From Rhodospirillaceae bacterium (GTDB taxonomy: Bacteria > Pseudomonadota > Alphaproteobacteria > GCA-2731375), in assembly GCA_018701215.1 (NCBI GenBank), contig JABIWH010000056.1, positions 67,930 to 131,929 on the forward strand: a stretch of DNA of 64,000 nucleotides. Reading direction: 5' to 3'. The position numbers and the translations under genes are program-made. The notes beneath the pieces are model-generated. The model was not told the DNA's origin, ran no database searches, and saw only the letters and a program-made list of their open reading frames with translations. Below are positions 26,088 to 35,492 of this stretch, one piece after another. The number at the start of each line of letters is the position of its first letter. The stretch's first letter is position 1.

Positions 26088-27038
26088 ATGTCGCCGGCCG
26101 CTGCAAATAGGATTGGCGCAAGGGCGGAACAGCTGGCTGCTACTTTGCCGGCTCTGTTGGTCGCGGCGGAACGGGTTGCGGCAACCGTTGTTCAAGGCGT
26201 TCATGGCCGGCGCCGGGTGGGTATTGGCGAGACCTTTTGGCAATACCGCCGCTATCAGGGCGGCGATAGCGCCACGGCCATTGACTGGCGGCAATCCGCC
26301 AAGAGCCAGAAAACCTTCGTACGGGAGAATGAGTGGGAAGCGGCGCAAAGCGTTTGGCTCTGGCGGGACGGCTCCGCCTCCATGGACTACCAATCGGCGT
26401 CCAGTACATCATCCGGTACATCATCCGGCAATGCGACGGCATCTGAACGCAAGCAGGACCGGGCCGATCTGTTGTTGCTGGCACTGGCATCGTTGTTGCT
26501 GCGCGGCGGCGAACATGTGGGCCTTTACGGCCAGGACAACATCGCCACGGGGGGCCGCGCCACCCTGAACCGTCTGGGCGCGCATTTGCTGGACCCGCAT
26601 ACCGGCGAAATTGGCCTGCCAGAGCCGGGACGGCTGCCGCGGTTAGCCCAATTGGTTCTGTTCAGTGACTTTCTCGCACCCCTTGAGGAAATCGAGCGAA
26701 CGGTCAAACGTTTCGCCAACCAGGGTGCCCGCGGCCATTTGCTGCAGATCCTGGATGGCGCGGAAGAGGATTTGCCGTTTCAGGGCCGCACGGAATTCGA
26801 AGGCCTGGAGGGCGAGGGCAAGGTTCTGATCGGCCGGGTGGAAAGCCTGCGCGATGAATACCGCCTGCGCATGGCGCTGCAACGCGAAGGCCTCAATGAT
26901 ATTGCGCGGCGGGCCGGTTGGGGTTTCACCGCCCATCGTACGGACCGCTCGCCGCAAACCGCCCTGCTGGCGCTGTACAGCGCCTTGAGTGGCGACTTGG
27001 ACCGCCCTGCCGGCCTAACCAGCCAAGCCAAATTGTAG
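26088..27038 (+). CDS. DUF58 domain protein
   Basis: A 316-residue protein. GRRRVGIGETFWQYRRYQGG and AIDWRQSAKSQKTFVREN are the DUF58 signature, followed by WRDGSASMDY, where a VWA-like D-x-S-x-S site would lie. A low-complexity insert SSTSSGTSSGNATASE sits at about 106-122 and contains a 12-bp tandem repeat. DUF58 proteins are the usual MoxR partners. It begins 6 bp after the MoxR stop. Confidence 0.9.
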   Translation: MSPAAANRIGARAEQLAATLPALLVAAERVAATVVQGVHGRRRVGIGETFWQYRRYQGGDSATAIDWRQSAKSQKTFVRENEWEAAQSVWLWRDGSASMDYQSASSTSSGTSSGNATASERKQDRADLLLLALASLLLRGGEHVGLYGQDNIATGGRATLNRLGAHLLDPHTGEIGLPEPGRLPRLAQLVLFSDFLAPLEEIERTVKRFANQGARGHLLQILDGAEEDLPFQGRTEFEGLEGEGKVLIGRVESLRDEYRLRMALQREGLNDIARRAGWGFTAHRTDRSPQTALLALYSALSGDLDRPAGLTSQAKL

Positions 27039-27041
27039 CGC

Positions 27042-29807
27042 ATGCTGTCGCTTGGACCCCTTGCACTGACCGCGCCCTGGATGCTGCTGGGCCTGGCCGC
27101 GTTGCCCTTGATCTGGTGGCTGCTGCGGATCACGCCGCCGGCACCCCGGCGGGTACGCTTTCCCCCAATCCGCATATTGTTTGACCTGCGTGGCGAGGAA
27201 GAGACACCGGCGGCAACGCCGCTATGGCTCGCTCTGTTACGATTATTGCTGGCGGCCCTGGTGGTGTTGGCCCTGGCCCACCCCCTGTTGCATCCGGGCG
27301 CTGATTTGTCTGGCGAAGGTCCGGTACTGCTGGTGATCGATGATGGCTGGGCAGCGGCGCCCAGCTGGCCGCTACGGCAACAAGCCGCCCTGACCTTGGT
27401 GGAACGGGCGAAACGGCGCCAGCGCCCGGTGCTGGTTCTGACCACGGCGCCGCCCATGGGCGGTGGTGCGATCCATGCCTCCGGCCTCGTGCAAGCGGCC
27501 GAGGCGGAGCCGCTGTTGCGTGCCTTGCAACCGAAACCCTGGGCCACGGACCGCGCCGCCGCGGCCCTCGCCGCGCAGGAATTAGATTTTGCCGAACAGC
27601 CTGCGGTGTATTGGTTAAGCGATGGCATTGACGGACCGGGGCAAGAAGAGCTAGCCGGTACGTTGGCTGCCCTGGGCCCGCTACATCTGCTGCAGCAAGC
27701 CGCCGGACAGCGGGCCATGGCGCTGCTGCCCCCGGTGCTAAGCTGCGATGGCTTGCAGGCGACGGTGCTTCGCGCCGAAGACAAGGGCCTGGGCGCCGTA
27801 ACGGTGCGCGCGTTGGGTGAACGCGGCCGGGTGTTGGGGCAGGGCCGGGCGCGGTTCGGCATCGGCCAGGACCGGGTGCTGGTGGACATTGCCCTGCCCG
27901 GCGAGTTGCGTAACCGTGCCTTGCGTCTGGAATTGGCTGGGGCGGGTTCGGCGGCGGCCAGCGTAATGCTGGATGAACGTTGGCGGCGGCGGCCCGTGGG
28001 TCTGGTCTCCGGCGCCACGATGGAGGAGCGGGCCCAACCCCTGCTCTCCAACCTGTATTATCTGGAACGCGCCTTGCGGCCCTATGCCGAGCTGCGCCGG
28101 GGCGAGATCGATACATTGTTGCAGCGGCCCCTGGCGGTGCTGGTGCTGGCCGACATCGGTCAGTTACCCAAGGCGCAGCAGCAGCGGCTGGGGCAATGGC
28201 TAAAGGATGGCGGCATGCTGGTCCGCTTTGCCGGGCCGCATTTGGCGCAAGGGCCGGACGCGCTGATCCCCACGGCGCTGCGTCAGGGCGGCCGCTCGCT
28301 GGGAGGTTCGCTGTCCTGGTCCAAACCGGCCGGGCTGGCCGCTTTTCCCAAACACAGTCCATTCCATGGCCTGACGGTGCCGGGCGATGTCCTGGTTAAA
28401 CGGCAGGTCCTGGCGCAGCCGTCGCAGGATCTGAGCCAGCGTACCTGGGCCTCTCTGGCCGACGGTACGCCGATGGTGACGGCGGTGCCCAGGGGCCAAG
28501 GTTGGCTGGTACTGTTTCATGTTACCGCCAACGCGTCGTGGTCAAACCTGCCTTTGTCCGGCTTGTTCGTGGACATGATGCGCCGTCTGACCGCCATGTC
28601 ACGCGGCGTCGCGGCGGCGGGTGAAGCGGTGATCCGAAGGCAATTGCCGCCGTTGTCCAGTTTGGACGCCTTTGGCCGATTGGGCCCGCCAGCCCCCGGT
28701 GCAGAAGCCATCAATGCCCGCGATTTAGAGCAGGCCAAGGCCGGACCGAGAAATCCGCCCGGTTATTATGGACGTGAAGACGACCGCCGTGCCTTGAACC
28801 TGAGCCAGAACTGGCAGGCGCTGCACCCGATCACGGAATTATCGGTACCGGCACGGATGTCTGGCTACCTGCAGGACCGGGAGCTGGATCTGAAGCCTTG
28901 GCTGTTGCTGGCGGCGGTCTTGCTGGCCTTGGCCGACCTTGTCGCGGTCCTTGCGCTGCGCGGTCTGTTACGGCCCGGCGTTCGTACGGCGGCACTGCTG
29001 TTGGCTGCGATATTGCTGTTGCCCGACAATATTGCGTCCGCGCAACAATTTACCTCGGCCGAGCGGTTCGCCATGGCAGCCGCGCTGGATACCCGCCTGG
29101 CCTATGTGCTGACCGGCGATGGTCAGGTCGACGAGATGAGCCGCGCCGGCCTGGCCGGGTTAAGCAATATACTGCGTCTGCGCACCTCCATCGAACCGGA
29201 AGCGCCCATGGCGGTCAATGTGGAGCAAGACCCCCTGGTGCTGTTCCCCTTATTGTATTGGCCCGTGGTGCCCACGCAGCCGGCCTTGAGCGACCACGCC
29301 ATTGCCCGCATATCGCAATACATGCGCACCGGTGGCACCATCGTGTTCGACAGCCGTGACGCGGGCAACGGCATGCCCCTGATGCGCCGCCGGCTGGGCG
29401 CCGGCGCCAGGGGCGGTAGCAGCGCCAGCGAACGTTTGCGGCAGCTGTTGTCGCGGCTCGACCTGCCTCCCGTGGCGCCAGTCCCCCAGGGCCATGTGCT
29501 GACCCGGTCGTTCTACCTGCTGCAGGATTTTCCCGGCCGCTATGTGGGTGCTCCGGTCTGGGTGGAACGGCGTTCCGGTGGTTTGAACGACGGCGTTTCG
29601 GCCTTGATCATTGGCGGCAATGACTGGGCCGCGGCCTGGGCCATGGACGAGCGGCACAGGCCATTGGTCCTGCCCACCCCTGGCGGCGCCCGGCAGCGCG
29701 AAATGGCCTACCGATTTGGCGTCAATCTGGTGATGTATGCCCTGACCGGAAATTACAAATCGGACCAGGTGCATATCCCGACGATTCTGGAACGGTTGGG
29801 GCAATAG
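27042..29807 (+). CDS. Large membrane protein with BatA-like N-terminus and DUF4159 C-terminus
   Basis: A 921-residue protein. Two membrane segments near 10-29 and 64-84 form the aerotolerance (BatA) N-terminal domain. A long periplasmic-type middle contains GATMEERAQPLLSNLYYLE and a gatase-like LAVLVLADIGQLPKAQQQ. Two more membrane segments lie around 620-665. The C-terminal DUF4159 domain starts at TRLAYVLTGDGQVDEMSRAG and includes GGTIVFDSRD. Together with MoxR and DUF58 it forms an alphaproteobacterial membrane system of unknown function. Confidence 0.88.
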   Translation: MLSLGPLALTAPWMLLGLAALPLIWWLLRITPPAPRRVRFPPIRILFDLRGEEETPAATPLWLALLRLLLAALVVLALAHPLLHPGADLSGEGPVLLVIDDGWAAAPSWPLRQQAALTLVERAKRRQRPVLVLTTAPPMGGGAIHASGLVQAAEAEPLLRALQPKPWATDRAAAALAAQELDFAEQPAVYWLSDGIDGPGQEELAGTLAALGPLHLLQQAAGQRAMALLPPVLSCDGLQATVLRAEDKGLGAVTVRALGERGRVLGQGRARFGIGQDRVLVDIALPGELRNRALRLELAGAGSAAASVMLDERWRRRPVGLVSGATMEERAQPLLSNLYYLERALRPYAELRRGEIDTLLQRPLAVLVLADIGQLPKAQQQRLGQWLKDGGMLVRFAGPHLAQGPDALIPTALRQGGRSLGGSLSWSKPAGLAAFPKHSPFHGLTVPGDVLVKRQVLAQPSQDLSQRTWASLADGTPMVTAVPRGQGWLVLFHVTANASWSNLPLSGLFVDMMRRLTAMSRGVAAAGEAVIRRQLPPLSSLDAFGRLGPPAPGAEAINARDLEQAKAGPRNPPGYYGREDDRRALNLSQNWQALHPITELSVPARMSGYLQDRELDLKPWLLLAAVLLALADLVAVLALRGLLRPGVRTAALLLAAILLLPDNIASAQQFTSAERFAMAAALDTRLAYVLTGDGQVDEMSRAGLAGLSNILRLRTSIEPEAPMAVNVEQDPLVLFPLLYWPVVPTQPALSDHAIARISQYMRTGGTIVFDSRDAGNGMPLMRRRLGAGARGGSSASERLRQLLSRLDLPPVAPVPQGHVLTRSFYLLQDFPGRYVGAPVWVERRSGGLNDGVSALIIGGNDWAAAWAMDERHRPLVLPTPGGARQREMAYRFGVNLVMYALTGNYKSDQVHIPTILERLGQ

Positions 29808-29810
29808 GCC

Positions 29811-31988
29811 ATGACCAGCTTTTCCCGCATCAGCTTTGACCCCGTGTTTCCCTGGTGGCTGCTGGCGGTCCTGTTCATGGCCGCCGCCATTCTTCTGGCC
29901 GTTGCCTACTGGCGCCGCTCCGGCGGCACCACGTGGCGCCTGCTGGCCCTGGCGGCGGTGTTGCTGGCATTGGCCAATCCCTCGTTGGTGCGGGAACAGC
30001 GTAACCCCATACCTGATGTCGCCCTGATCGTGGTGGATCAATCCATTAGTCAACGTATCGGCGAACGGCAGCAACAGACCGAGGCGGCGTTGGCGCGTAT
30101 CGAACAAAAACTGCGGGGCCGGCCCAATCTGGAAATGCGGGTGGTGCGGGCAGGTCTGGCAGGCGCGGCCCGGGAAACGGGGGCGGGCCATTTGTTGCCG
30201 GATGGCACGCATTTGTTTGGCGCCATCCGGCGGGCCTTGCGCGATGTACCCGACCGCCGGGTCGCGGGCATCATTATCATCAGCGACGGCCAGGTGCATG
30301 ATCTGCCCTCGTTGAGCAAGGATACGAAAAGTGTCGTTGATCTGGGCGGTTCCGATCCGGCCGGCCCCAATTCAGCCGGTCCCAATTCAGCCGGTCCGGT
30401 GCACCTGTTGTTGAGCGGTCAGCGGGGCGAGCGGGACCGCCGCCTGGTGGTGGTAAAGGCGCCCAGCTATGGCATTGTCGGTGAGGTTCTGAACTTGACC
30501 CTGCGGGCGGAAGACAGCCAAGACAGCGAAGGCGCCGAAGGCGGCGGGGCCCAGGCCGGCCGTACCGGTCTGCGCCTGCGCCGTGACGGCGGCACGACCG
30601 ATAGCCGCACCATAGCCATTGGCCAGACCCGCAGCTTCCCTTTCCGCCTCAACCATGGCGGTGCCACGGTGCTGGAGTTGGAGATTGATGCCGGGCCGGA
30701 CGAGCTGACCCTGAAGAATAATCGCGCTGTTCTCGTCATTAATGGGGTGCGGGAACGCCTCCGCGTTCTGCTGGTTTCCGGTGAGCCGCACGCGGGCGAG
30801 CGAACCTGGCGCAATATCCTGAAATCGGACCCATCGGTGGATCTGGTACATTTCACCATTCTCAGGCCGCCCCATAAACAGGACGGCACGCCGATCAATG
30901 AATTGTCGCTGATTGCCTTTCCTACCCGGGAATTGTTTCAGGACAAGCTGGATGATTTTGATCTGATTATCTTTGACCGCTACCGCCGCCGGGGCGTGCT
31001 GCCCAATATCTATTTGCAGAATGTCGCCGAATATGTCCGCCGTGGCGGCGCGGTGCTGACTGCCGTGGGGCCGGATTTCGCCTCGCCCGCCTCTCTGTCA
31101 CGCACGCCTTTGGGCCGCATCCTGCCCAGCCGGCCGACGGGAAATGTGCGCGAGATTGGTTTTCGTCCCCTGCCAACGGGCAAGGGCCGGCGTCATCCGG
31201 TGACGGCCACGCTTAGCGGTATTGGTGCCGAGGACACGGCGCCGAGCTGGGGGCGGTGGTTCCGTCAGATCGACGTTGATGGGGTCAAGGGTGACATTTT
31301 GCTGCGTGGCGCGGCGCGGCAGCCGCTGCTGATTACCGCTCGTGTCGGCGACGGCCGGGTGGCGCAGTTGTTGTCGGATCATGCCTGGTTGTGGACCCGT
31401 GGTTTTGAAGGCGGCGGCCCACAGGCGGAACTGTTGCGCCGCATCGCCCATTGGCTGATGCAAGAGCCGGATCTTGAGGAGGAAGACCTGCGTGCCCGGG
31501 CCAATGGCAGTCAATTGTTGATCCAGCGCCGCAGCCTCAGCCTCGACAACGCTGATATTCAGGTCACTACCCCCAGCGGCGAAGTGCATGGCGTCCGCTT
31601 GAAGGACAATGGCCGCGGGGTGGAGACAGGCAGTCTGGTTGTGGTGGAGCCGGGCCTGTACCGCCTGGCGGACGGCAGCCATAAGGCAATCGCGGCGGTG
31701 GGCGATATGAACCCGTTGGAATATGCCGATATGCGCGCCTCGCCCAAGAAATTCCAACCGTTGCTGGAACACAGCGGCGGCGGCGCCTTTTGGTTGGCCG
31801 ACGGCATGCCTGATATCCGCCGGGTCAAGCCGGATCGGATCAGCCGCGGCCGGGGTTGGCTGGGTCTGCGGGCCAGCGGTGACTACACCGTCAGCGGCGT
31901 GGAACAGACGCCATTATTGCCCGGCCTTTTGGTCCTGCTGTTGTTCCTCGGCCTGACCATGCTGGCCTGGCACCGCGAGGGCCGATAG
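29811..31988 (+). CDS. Large membrane protein, glutamine-amidotransferase-like fold, partner of the DUF4159 protein
   Basis: A 725-residue protein, 3 bp after the preceding gene. Two N-terminal membrane segments (about 15-32 and 42-57) and one at the C-terminus (about 695-717) bracket a soluble part. VALIVVDQSISQRIGERQQQ resembles a VWA metal site (D-x-S-x-S). The region LIIFDRYRRRGVLPNIYLQN with YVRRGGAVLTAVGP resembles the class I glutamine-amidotransferase-like domain seen in these operons. A 15-bp in-frame duplication gives GPNSAGPNSAGP near 184-195. Confidence 0.85.
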   Translation: MTSFSRISFDPVFPWWLLAVLFMAAAILLAVAYWRRSGGTTWRLLALAAVLLALANPSLVREQRNPIPDVALIVVDQSISQRIGERQQQTEAALARIEQKLRGRPNLEMRVVRAGLAGAARETGAGHLLPDGTHLFGAIRRALRDVPDRRVAGIIIISDGQVHDLPSLSKDTKSVVDLGGSDPAGPNSAGPNSAGPVHLLLSGQRGERDRRLVVVKAPSYGIVGEVLNLTLRAEDSQDSEGAEGGGAQAGRTGLRLRRDGGTTDSRTIAIGQTRSFPFRLNHGGATVLELEIDAGPDELTLKNNRAVLVINGVRERLRVLLVSGEPHAGERTWRNILKSDPSVDLVHFTILRPPHKQDGTPINELSLIAFPTRELFQDKLDDFDLIIFDRYRRRGVLPNIYLQNVAEYVRRGGAVLTAVGPDFASPASLSRTPLGRILPSRPTGNVREIGFRPLPTGKGRRHPVTATLSGIGAEDTAPSWGRWFRQIDVDGVKGDILLRGAARQPLLITARVGDGRVAQLLSDHAWLWTRGFEGGGPQAELLRRIAHWLMQEPDLEEEDLRARANGSQLLIQRRSLSLDNADIQVTTPSGEVHGVRLKDNGRGVETGSLVVVEPGLYRLADGSHKAIAAVGDMNPLEYADMRASPKKFQPLLEHSGGGAFWLADGMPDIRRVKPDRISRGRGWLGLRASGDYTVSGVEQTPLLPGLLVLLLFLGLTMLAWHREGR

Positions 31989-31998
31989 GCACGGCCAA

Positions 31999-33096
31999 CT
32001 ATTTGGGCATATCCGCCATGTCCACGGGCGGATAATAGTAAGCATCGCCAAGGGCATTGACCCGTTCCCAGAATTCGGGACCGGCCGCCAGTCCAAGGTC
32101 GTTGACCGCCGCCGCCTGACGCCAGATGTTCCACGAGGCGGGATGCAGGCGCGAGGCTTCCGCCAGATGTTCCTGGCCCTCGTCCGCGCGTGCTTGGCGC
32201 AACAGATACTGCCCCAGGCGGAAATGACAATGGGCCTGGGCAATTTCGGCACTGGGCACCGTTATGCGCGCGCGGGCCTGCTCATCGTTAAAGACATACC
32301 CGCTGTCCGCACCTGAAAGTACCCAGTCACGGACCGCGTTGACATAGGTGGTCTTGGCCGCGGTCGCTGTCGCGGCCTTGTCCTCCGGCACGGTCATGGT
32401 TTCGAAATCCAGGGAGCGGAAGGCCTCGAAGGCGCCGGCGTTTTCCGCCGGGCGGACAATGCGGCCCGCTTCATTAATCCAGACCGCCTGGGGCACATTG
32501 ACCATATTGTATAGCTCGGCCACGCGGTGGTCCCGGTCGATCAGGGCCGGATAGGTTGGCGCCGCTGCTTCAATCCAGGGCCGGGCCGCATCCGCCCGGC
32601 TGTCCATGGCCACGGCGATGATGATGAAGTTTTGCTCCTGCAGGCCGCTGTAGAGGTCTTGCCACACGGACAAGTCATTGCGGCAGCCTCACCATGAGGC
32701 CCAGGTGGCCAGCAGTACCTTCTTGCCATGATAGTCCGATAGGCTGTGCGCCGTACCGTCCGGGTCCGGCAAGCTAAAGTCAGGTGCCTGCAACGACTGT
32801 AGGCTTGCGGCCCGGTTATCGGCGCCTTCACCCAGGGCCCAGACATCGCCGTCCCGGCTGTGCGCCGCCGGCATGACGAGATGATCCCAGAACGCGGCCA
32901 GATTGACCATGTCCGCCGTTGTGAATTCCGCTTCTCGGCCCTTTGGGGCGGGCACACAAATTTCGCCCCGGCATAACCCTTCGGGGCGTAGCGACCAACC
33001 CGTGGCGGTTGCCGCCTCCGCCGCACCCAGCCACAGACCCTTTCCCGGGCCGGCGTTTACGCTGAATTCGCCTCGTTCAGAAAGTATCGTCGCCAT
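31999..33096 (-). CDS. Redoxin (thioredoxin-fold) selenoprotein, Sec at codon 136
   Basis: One 365-residue protein from ATG 33096 (MATILSERGEFSVNAG), with AAGGA upstream, interrupted by TGA 32691-32689. Read through, the redox site is LLATWASWUGCRNDL, a U-x-C variant of the TlpA/AhpC-type Cys site. APDFSLPDPDGTAHSLSDY is the redoxin lead-in and NVPQAVWINEAG the cis-Pro region. About 100 residues precede the fold, and a TPR-like helical tail (from about 275) follows it. The stem with a bulged U after UGA supports Sec. It is last in an MFS-cupin-VOC operon. Confidence 0.9.
32658..32674 (-). promoter_or_regulatory. SECIS-like hairpin of the redoxin selenoprotein
   Basis: CUUG-U-CC-GUGU-GG-CAAG: 4 bp, a single bulged U on the 5' side, 2 bp, and a GUGU loop. 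The loop is about 22 nt after the UGA. A bulged U and a loop GU are the features SelB recognises in E. coli fdhF. Confidence 0.72.
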
Positions 33097-33128
33097 TGTT
33101 CCTTTTCCCCCATCGAACAGAATGAAAA

Positions 33129-33665
33129 TCAGCCCCCAATCATCTCCCGCATCGCCGCCTTGCGGTCCTCGCTGCTGGTGAAACCTTCCGTCTTCCGACA
33201 CAGCGCTTCGGTCTCGGCCATGATCTCTTCGTTGGAGGCATTCAGATCGAAGGGGACGCCGGTCGGCTGTGGGATGTACCAGGGCGTATGGGCATAGATC
33301 TCGATATAATTATCCTCCGGGTCGTTGAAATAGAACGACCAGGCGTTGCCATGGGTGGCCACGCGCTTGATCTCCAAGCCCTCGGCCTCGATCCTGTCGC
33401 GCATGGTGCGCATCTCGTCCAGGGATTGCACCAGGAACGAAATCTGCTGCGCCATGTTGGTGGCGGCCTTTTCGGAATCCGCACCGACCATGACGAACTG
33501 GTGATGTTCTCCGGGATCGGCGGACATGAAGACCATGTCCAGGTGGAAATCCGGCGGCCCGCCCTCGTCGGTGACGGTAAGGCCAAAGATCTGTTCATAG
33601 AACCGGCGCATCTTGGCCAGGTCATTTACATAGATGCCCACATGAGTAAGTTGCGGCTTGATCAT
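33129..33665 (-). CDS. VOC family dioxygenase-like protein
   Basis: About 178 residues from ATG 33665, with GGGGAG upstream. QLTHVGIYVNDLAKMRRFYE, HHQFVMVG and DPEDNYIEIYAHTPWYIPQP supply the His/His/Glu metal triad positions of extradiol-dioxygenase-like VOC proteins. The ending with W-Y-x-x-Q/P resembles biphenyl-2,3-diol-dioxygenase-like members. It lies between the cupin and the redoxin with gaps of 46 and 32 bp, so all are likely co-transcribed. Confidence 0.87.
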   Translation of the reverse strand: MIKPQLTHVGIYVNDLAKMRRFYEQIFGLTVTDEGGPPDFHLDMVFMSADPGEHHQFVMVGADSEKAATNMAQQISFLVQSLDEMRTMRDRIEAEGLEIKRVATHGNAWSFYFNDPEDNYIEIYAHTPWYIPQPTGVPFDLNASNEEIMAETEALCRKTEGFTSSEDRKAAMREMIGG

Positions 33666-33711
33666 TTCAATCTCCCCAAGAAATCGGTTCCCCCGGAACA
33701 GCTGTGTATGG

Positions 33712-34095
33712 CTATTTCTGCGGGGCCCGCAGATAGCTGTCAGTGCCGTCGATCCAATCTTGACGTGGCGGGGCGAACAGTTCAATCACTTCCGCGTCCG
33801 CCAGAACTTCCGCCGCGTGGGGCATGTCGCCGGGAATGACCAGGATTTCGCCGGCGCCAATATGCCGTTGATCACTGCCGTCGTCGCCAAAGCGGAAATC
33901 CATCTCGCCCGCCAGCAGAAAGGTAATCTGTTCATTGGGATGCTGATGCTTCGGCACCGAGGTGCCGGCACCCAGGCTGATCCGCGCCATCATCATCTCC
34001 TGGCCCCAAACCAGCCGCCGGGTCATCCCGGTGCCGACCTGCTCCAGTTCAACCTCGTCCAGAACCAATTTCTGCACACCGTTATCCGCCGCCAT
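33712..34095 (-). CDS. Cupin domain protein
   Basis: About 127 residues from ATG 34095, preceded by AGGGAGA. PKHQHPNEQITFLLAGEMDF is cupin motif 1 (H-x-H-x3-E, metal ligands) and PGDMPHAAEVL motif 2. Single-domain cupins of this kind often oxidise or bind small acids. It is the second gene of the MFS-cupin-VOC-redoxin set. Confidence 0.88.
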   Translation of the reverse strand: MAADNGVQKLVLDEVELEQVGTGMTRRLVWGQEMMMARISLGAGTSVPKHQHPNEQITFLLAGEMDFRFGDDGSDQRHIGAGEILVIPGDMPHAAEVLADAEVIELFAPPRQDWIDGTDSYLRAPQK

Positions 34096-34142
34096 GGCCT
34101 GTCTCCCTGATCGCACTGATATGTTTGTATTGATATTCAATA

Positions 34143-35369
34143 TCATACGCCTTGGCGCGCCCGCCGCAACAGGGCGCCGGCAATCGCCATATTGAGCAGA
34201 TTGAAAATGACGGCGTTGATGAAGGCCATGCGATACGATCCGGTCAAATCATACAGCAGCCCGGCCAGCCAACCACCCAGGGCCATGCCCAGCAGCGTCA
34301 TGGACAGCACCAAGGCGATGCGCCAGCCAGCCTGACCCGGAACAAAGTAACGCCGCACGATCATCGCGTAAGACGGCACGATGCCGCCCTGGCTCAGCCC
34401 GAACAGGGCCGCCATCAGGTACAGGCTGGAAAGTGATTCGGCGAACATGAAACCAATCAGCATCAATGCCTGCAGGCTACTGCCCAGCAATAAAGTCTCC
34501 AAGCCGCCGATATGATCGGAAATCCAGCCAAAGACCAAACGGCTGACAATGCCCGTGGCTAGCATCACGGCCAGCATCTCGGCCCCGCGCTGGGCCGCAT
34601 GGCCAAGGTCCGTGGCATGGGCAACGATATGCGCCTGGGGCATGGCCATGGCGAGGCAACAGGCGATACCCGCGACGGCGAGCAAACCATGCAGCCGGTT
34701 GGGTGACAGGCCAAGGGGTTGGTCGGTGCCTGCATCCGTGTCCGCCGCTGCCGCCAAAACCACCGGCGCCCGGCGTTGCAGCATCAGACAAAGTGGCGGC
34801 ATCGCGATGCCGCAGAACAGGCCGATGCCGGTGTAAGTGGCGCGCCAGTCGGAAGCGTCGATGTAATGCTGTATGACCGGCGGCCAGAGCACGCCGGCCA
34901 GATAATTGCCGCTGGCCACGATGGCCACGGCAATGCCCCGGCGGCGATGGAACCACAGCGTCGTGTCCGCCACCAGGGGCGCGAACAGGGCGGCGTTGCC
35001 CAGCATGCCGATCATCAGGCCCTGGGCCAGGTACAATTGCCAAAGACTGCTGGCCTGGGCCGCCAGTATGAAGCCAAGCGCCAGTATCAGCGTACCGAAC
35101 AGACAGGGCCACATGACCCCGACCCGGTCGGACCAGCGGCCCATCATGACGCCGCCGACGCCAAAGCCAATCATGGTCACCGCGTAGGCGACCGAGGCAT
35201 CAGAGCGGCTGGCCCCGAATTCGGCGGCGATAGGTTTCAGGGCAACGACGATGGCATACATGCCGACCGTGCCAATGGTCATAATGGTCAGGGCGGCGGC
35301 CAGGCGAATGTAGGCGTACAGGGGCTCGCGCTCGGCCGCGCCGCTAACAGTAGGGGCATCAACGGCCAT
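34143..35369 (-). CDS. Major facilitator superfamily transporter (monocarboxylate-type)
   Basis: A 408-residue protein with about 12 membrane segments. GVGGVMMGRWSDRVGV is the loop 2-3 motif of MFS carriers. It resembles the oxalate/formate and monocarboxylate porter group. The related transporter at 47646 shares blocks such as ALKPIAAEFG and LLLGSSLQ. It heads an operon with a cupin, a VOC protein and the Sec redoxin, so it probably imports the substrate those proteins act on. Confidence 0.88.
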   Translation of the reverse strand: MAVDAPTVSGAAEREPLYAYIRLAAALTIMTIGTVGMYAIVVALKPIAAEFGASRSDASVAYAVTMIGFGVGGVMMGRWSDRVGVMWPCLFGTLILALGFILAAQASSLWQLYLAQGLMIGMLGNAALFAPLVADTTLWFHRRRGIAVAIVASGNYLAGVLWPPVIQHYIDASDWRATYTGIGLFCGIAMPPLCLMLQRRAPVVLAAAADTDAGTDQPLGLSPNRLHGLLAVAGIACCLAMAMPQAHIVAHATDLGHAAQRGAEMLAVMLATGIVSRLVFGWISDHIGGLETLLLGSSLQALMLIGFMFAESLSSLYLMAALFGLSQGGIVPSYAMIVRRYFVPGQAGWRIALVLSMTLLGMALGGWLAGLLYDLTGSYRMAFINAVIFNLLNMAIAGALLRRARQGV

Positions 35370-35492
35370 GCTGGATCATACTTTCTATCTGGATGGGATA
35401 AATTTCCGTAGCTTTATTGCTAGTGCTTACCCGCGCTCGGGTTTCCACTAATATGATTAGCCAGGACGAAGTTCAAGCAAGTTGGGCAGGCC

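Noticed and set aside
26780..28362. Two long minus-strand frames (over 400 codons each) opposite the DUF58/DUF4159 genes
   Set aside because: Arg/Ser/Pro-rich with no domain, no ribosome site and complete overlap with the plus-strand operon.
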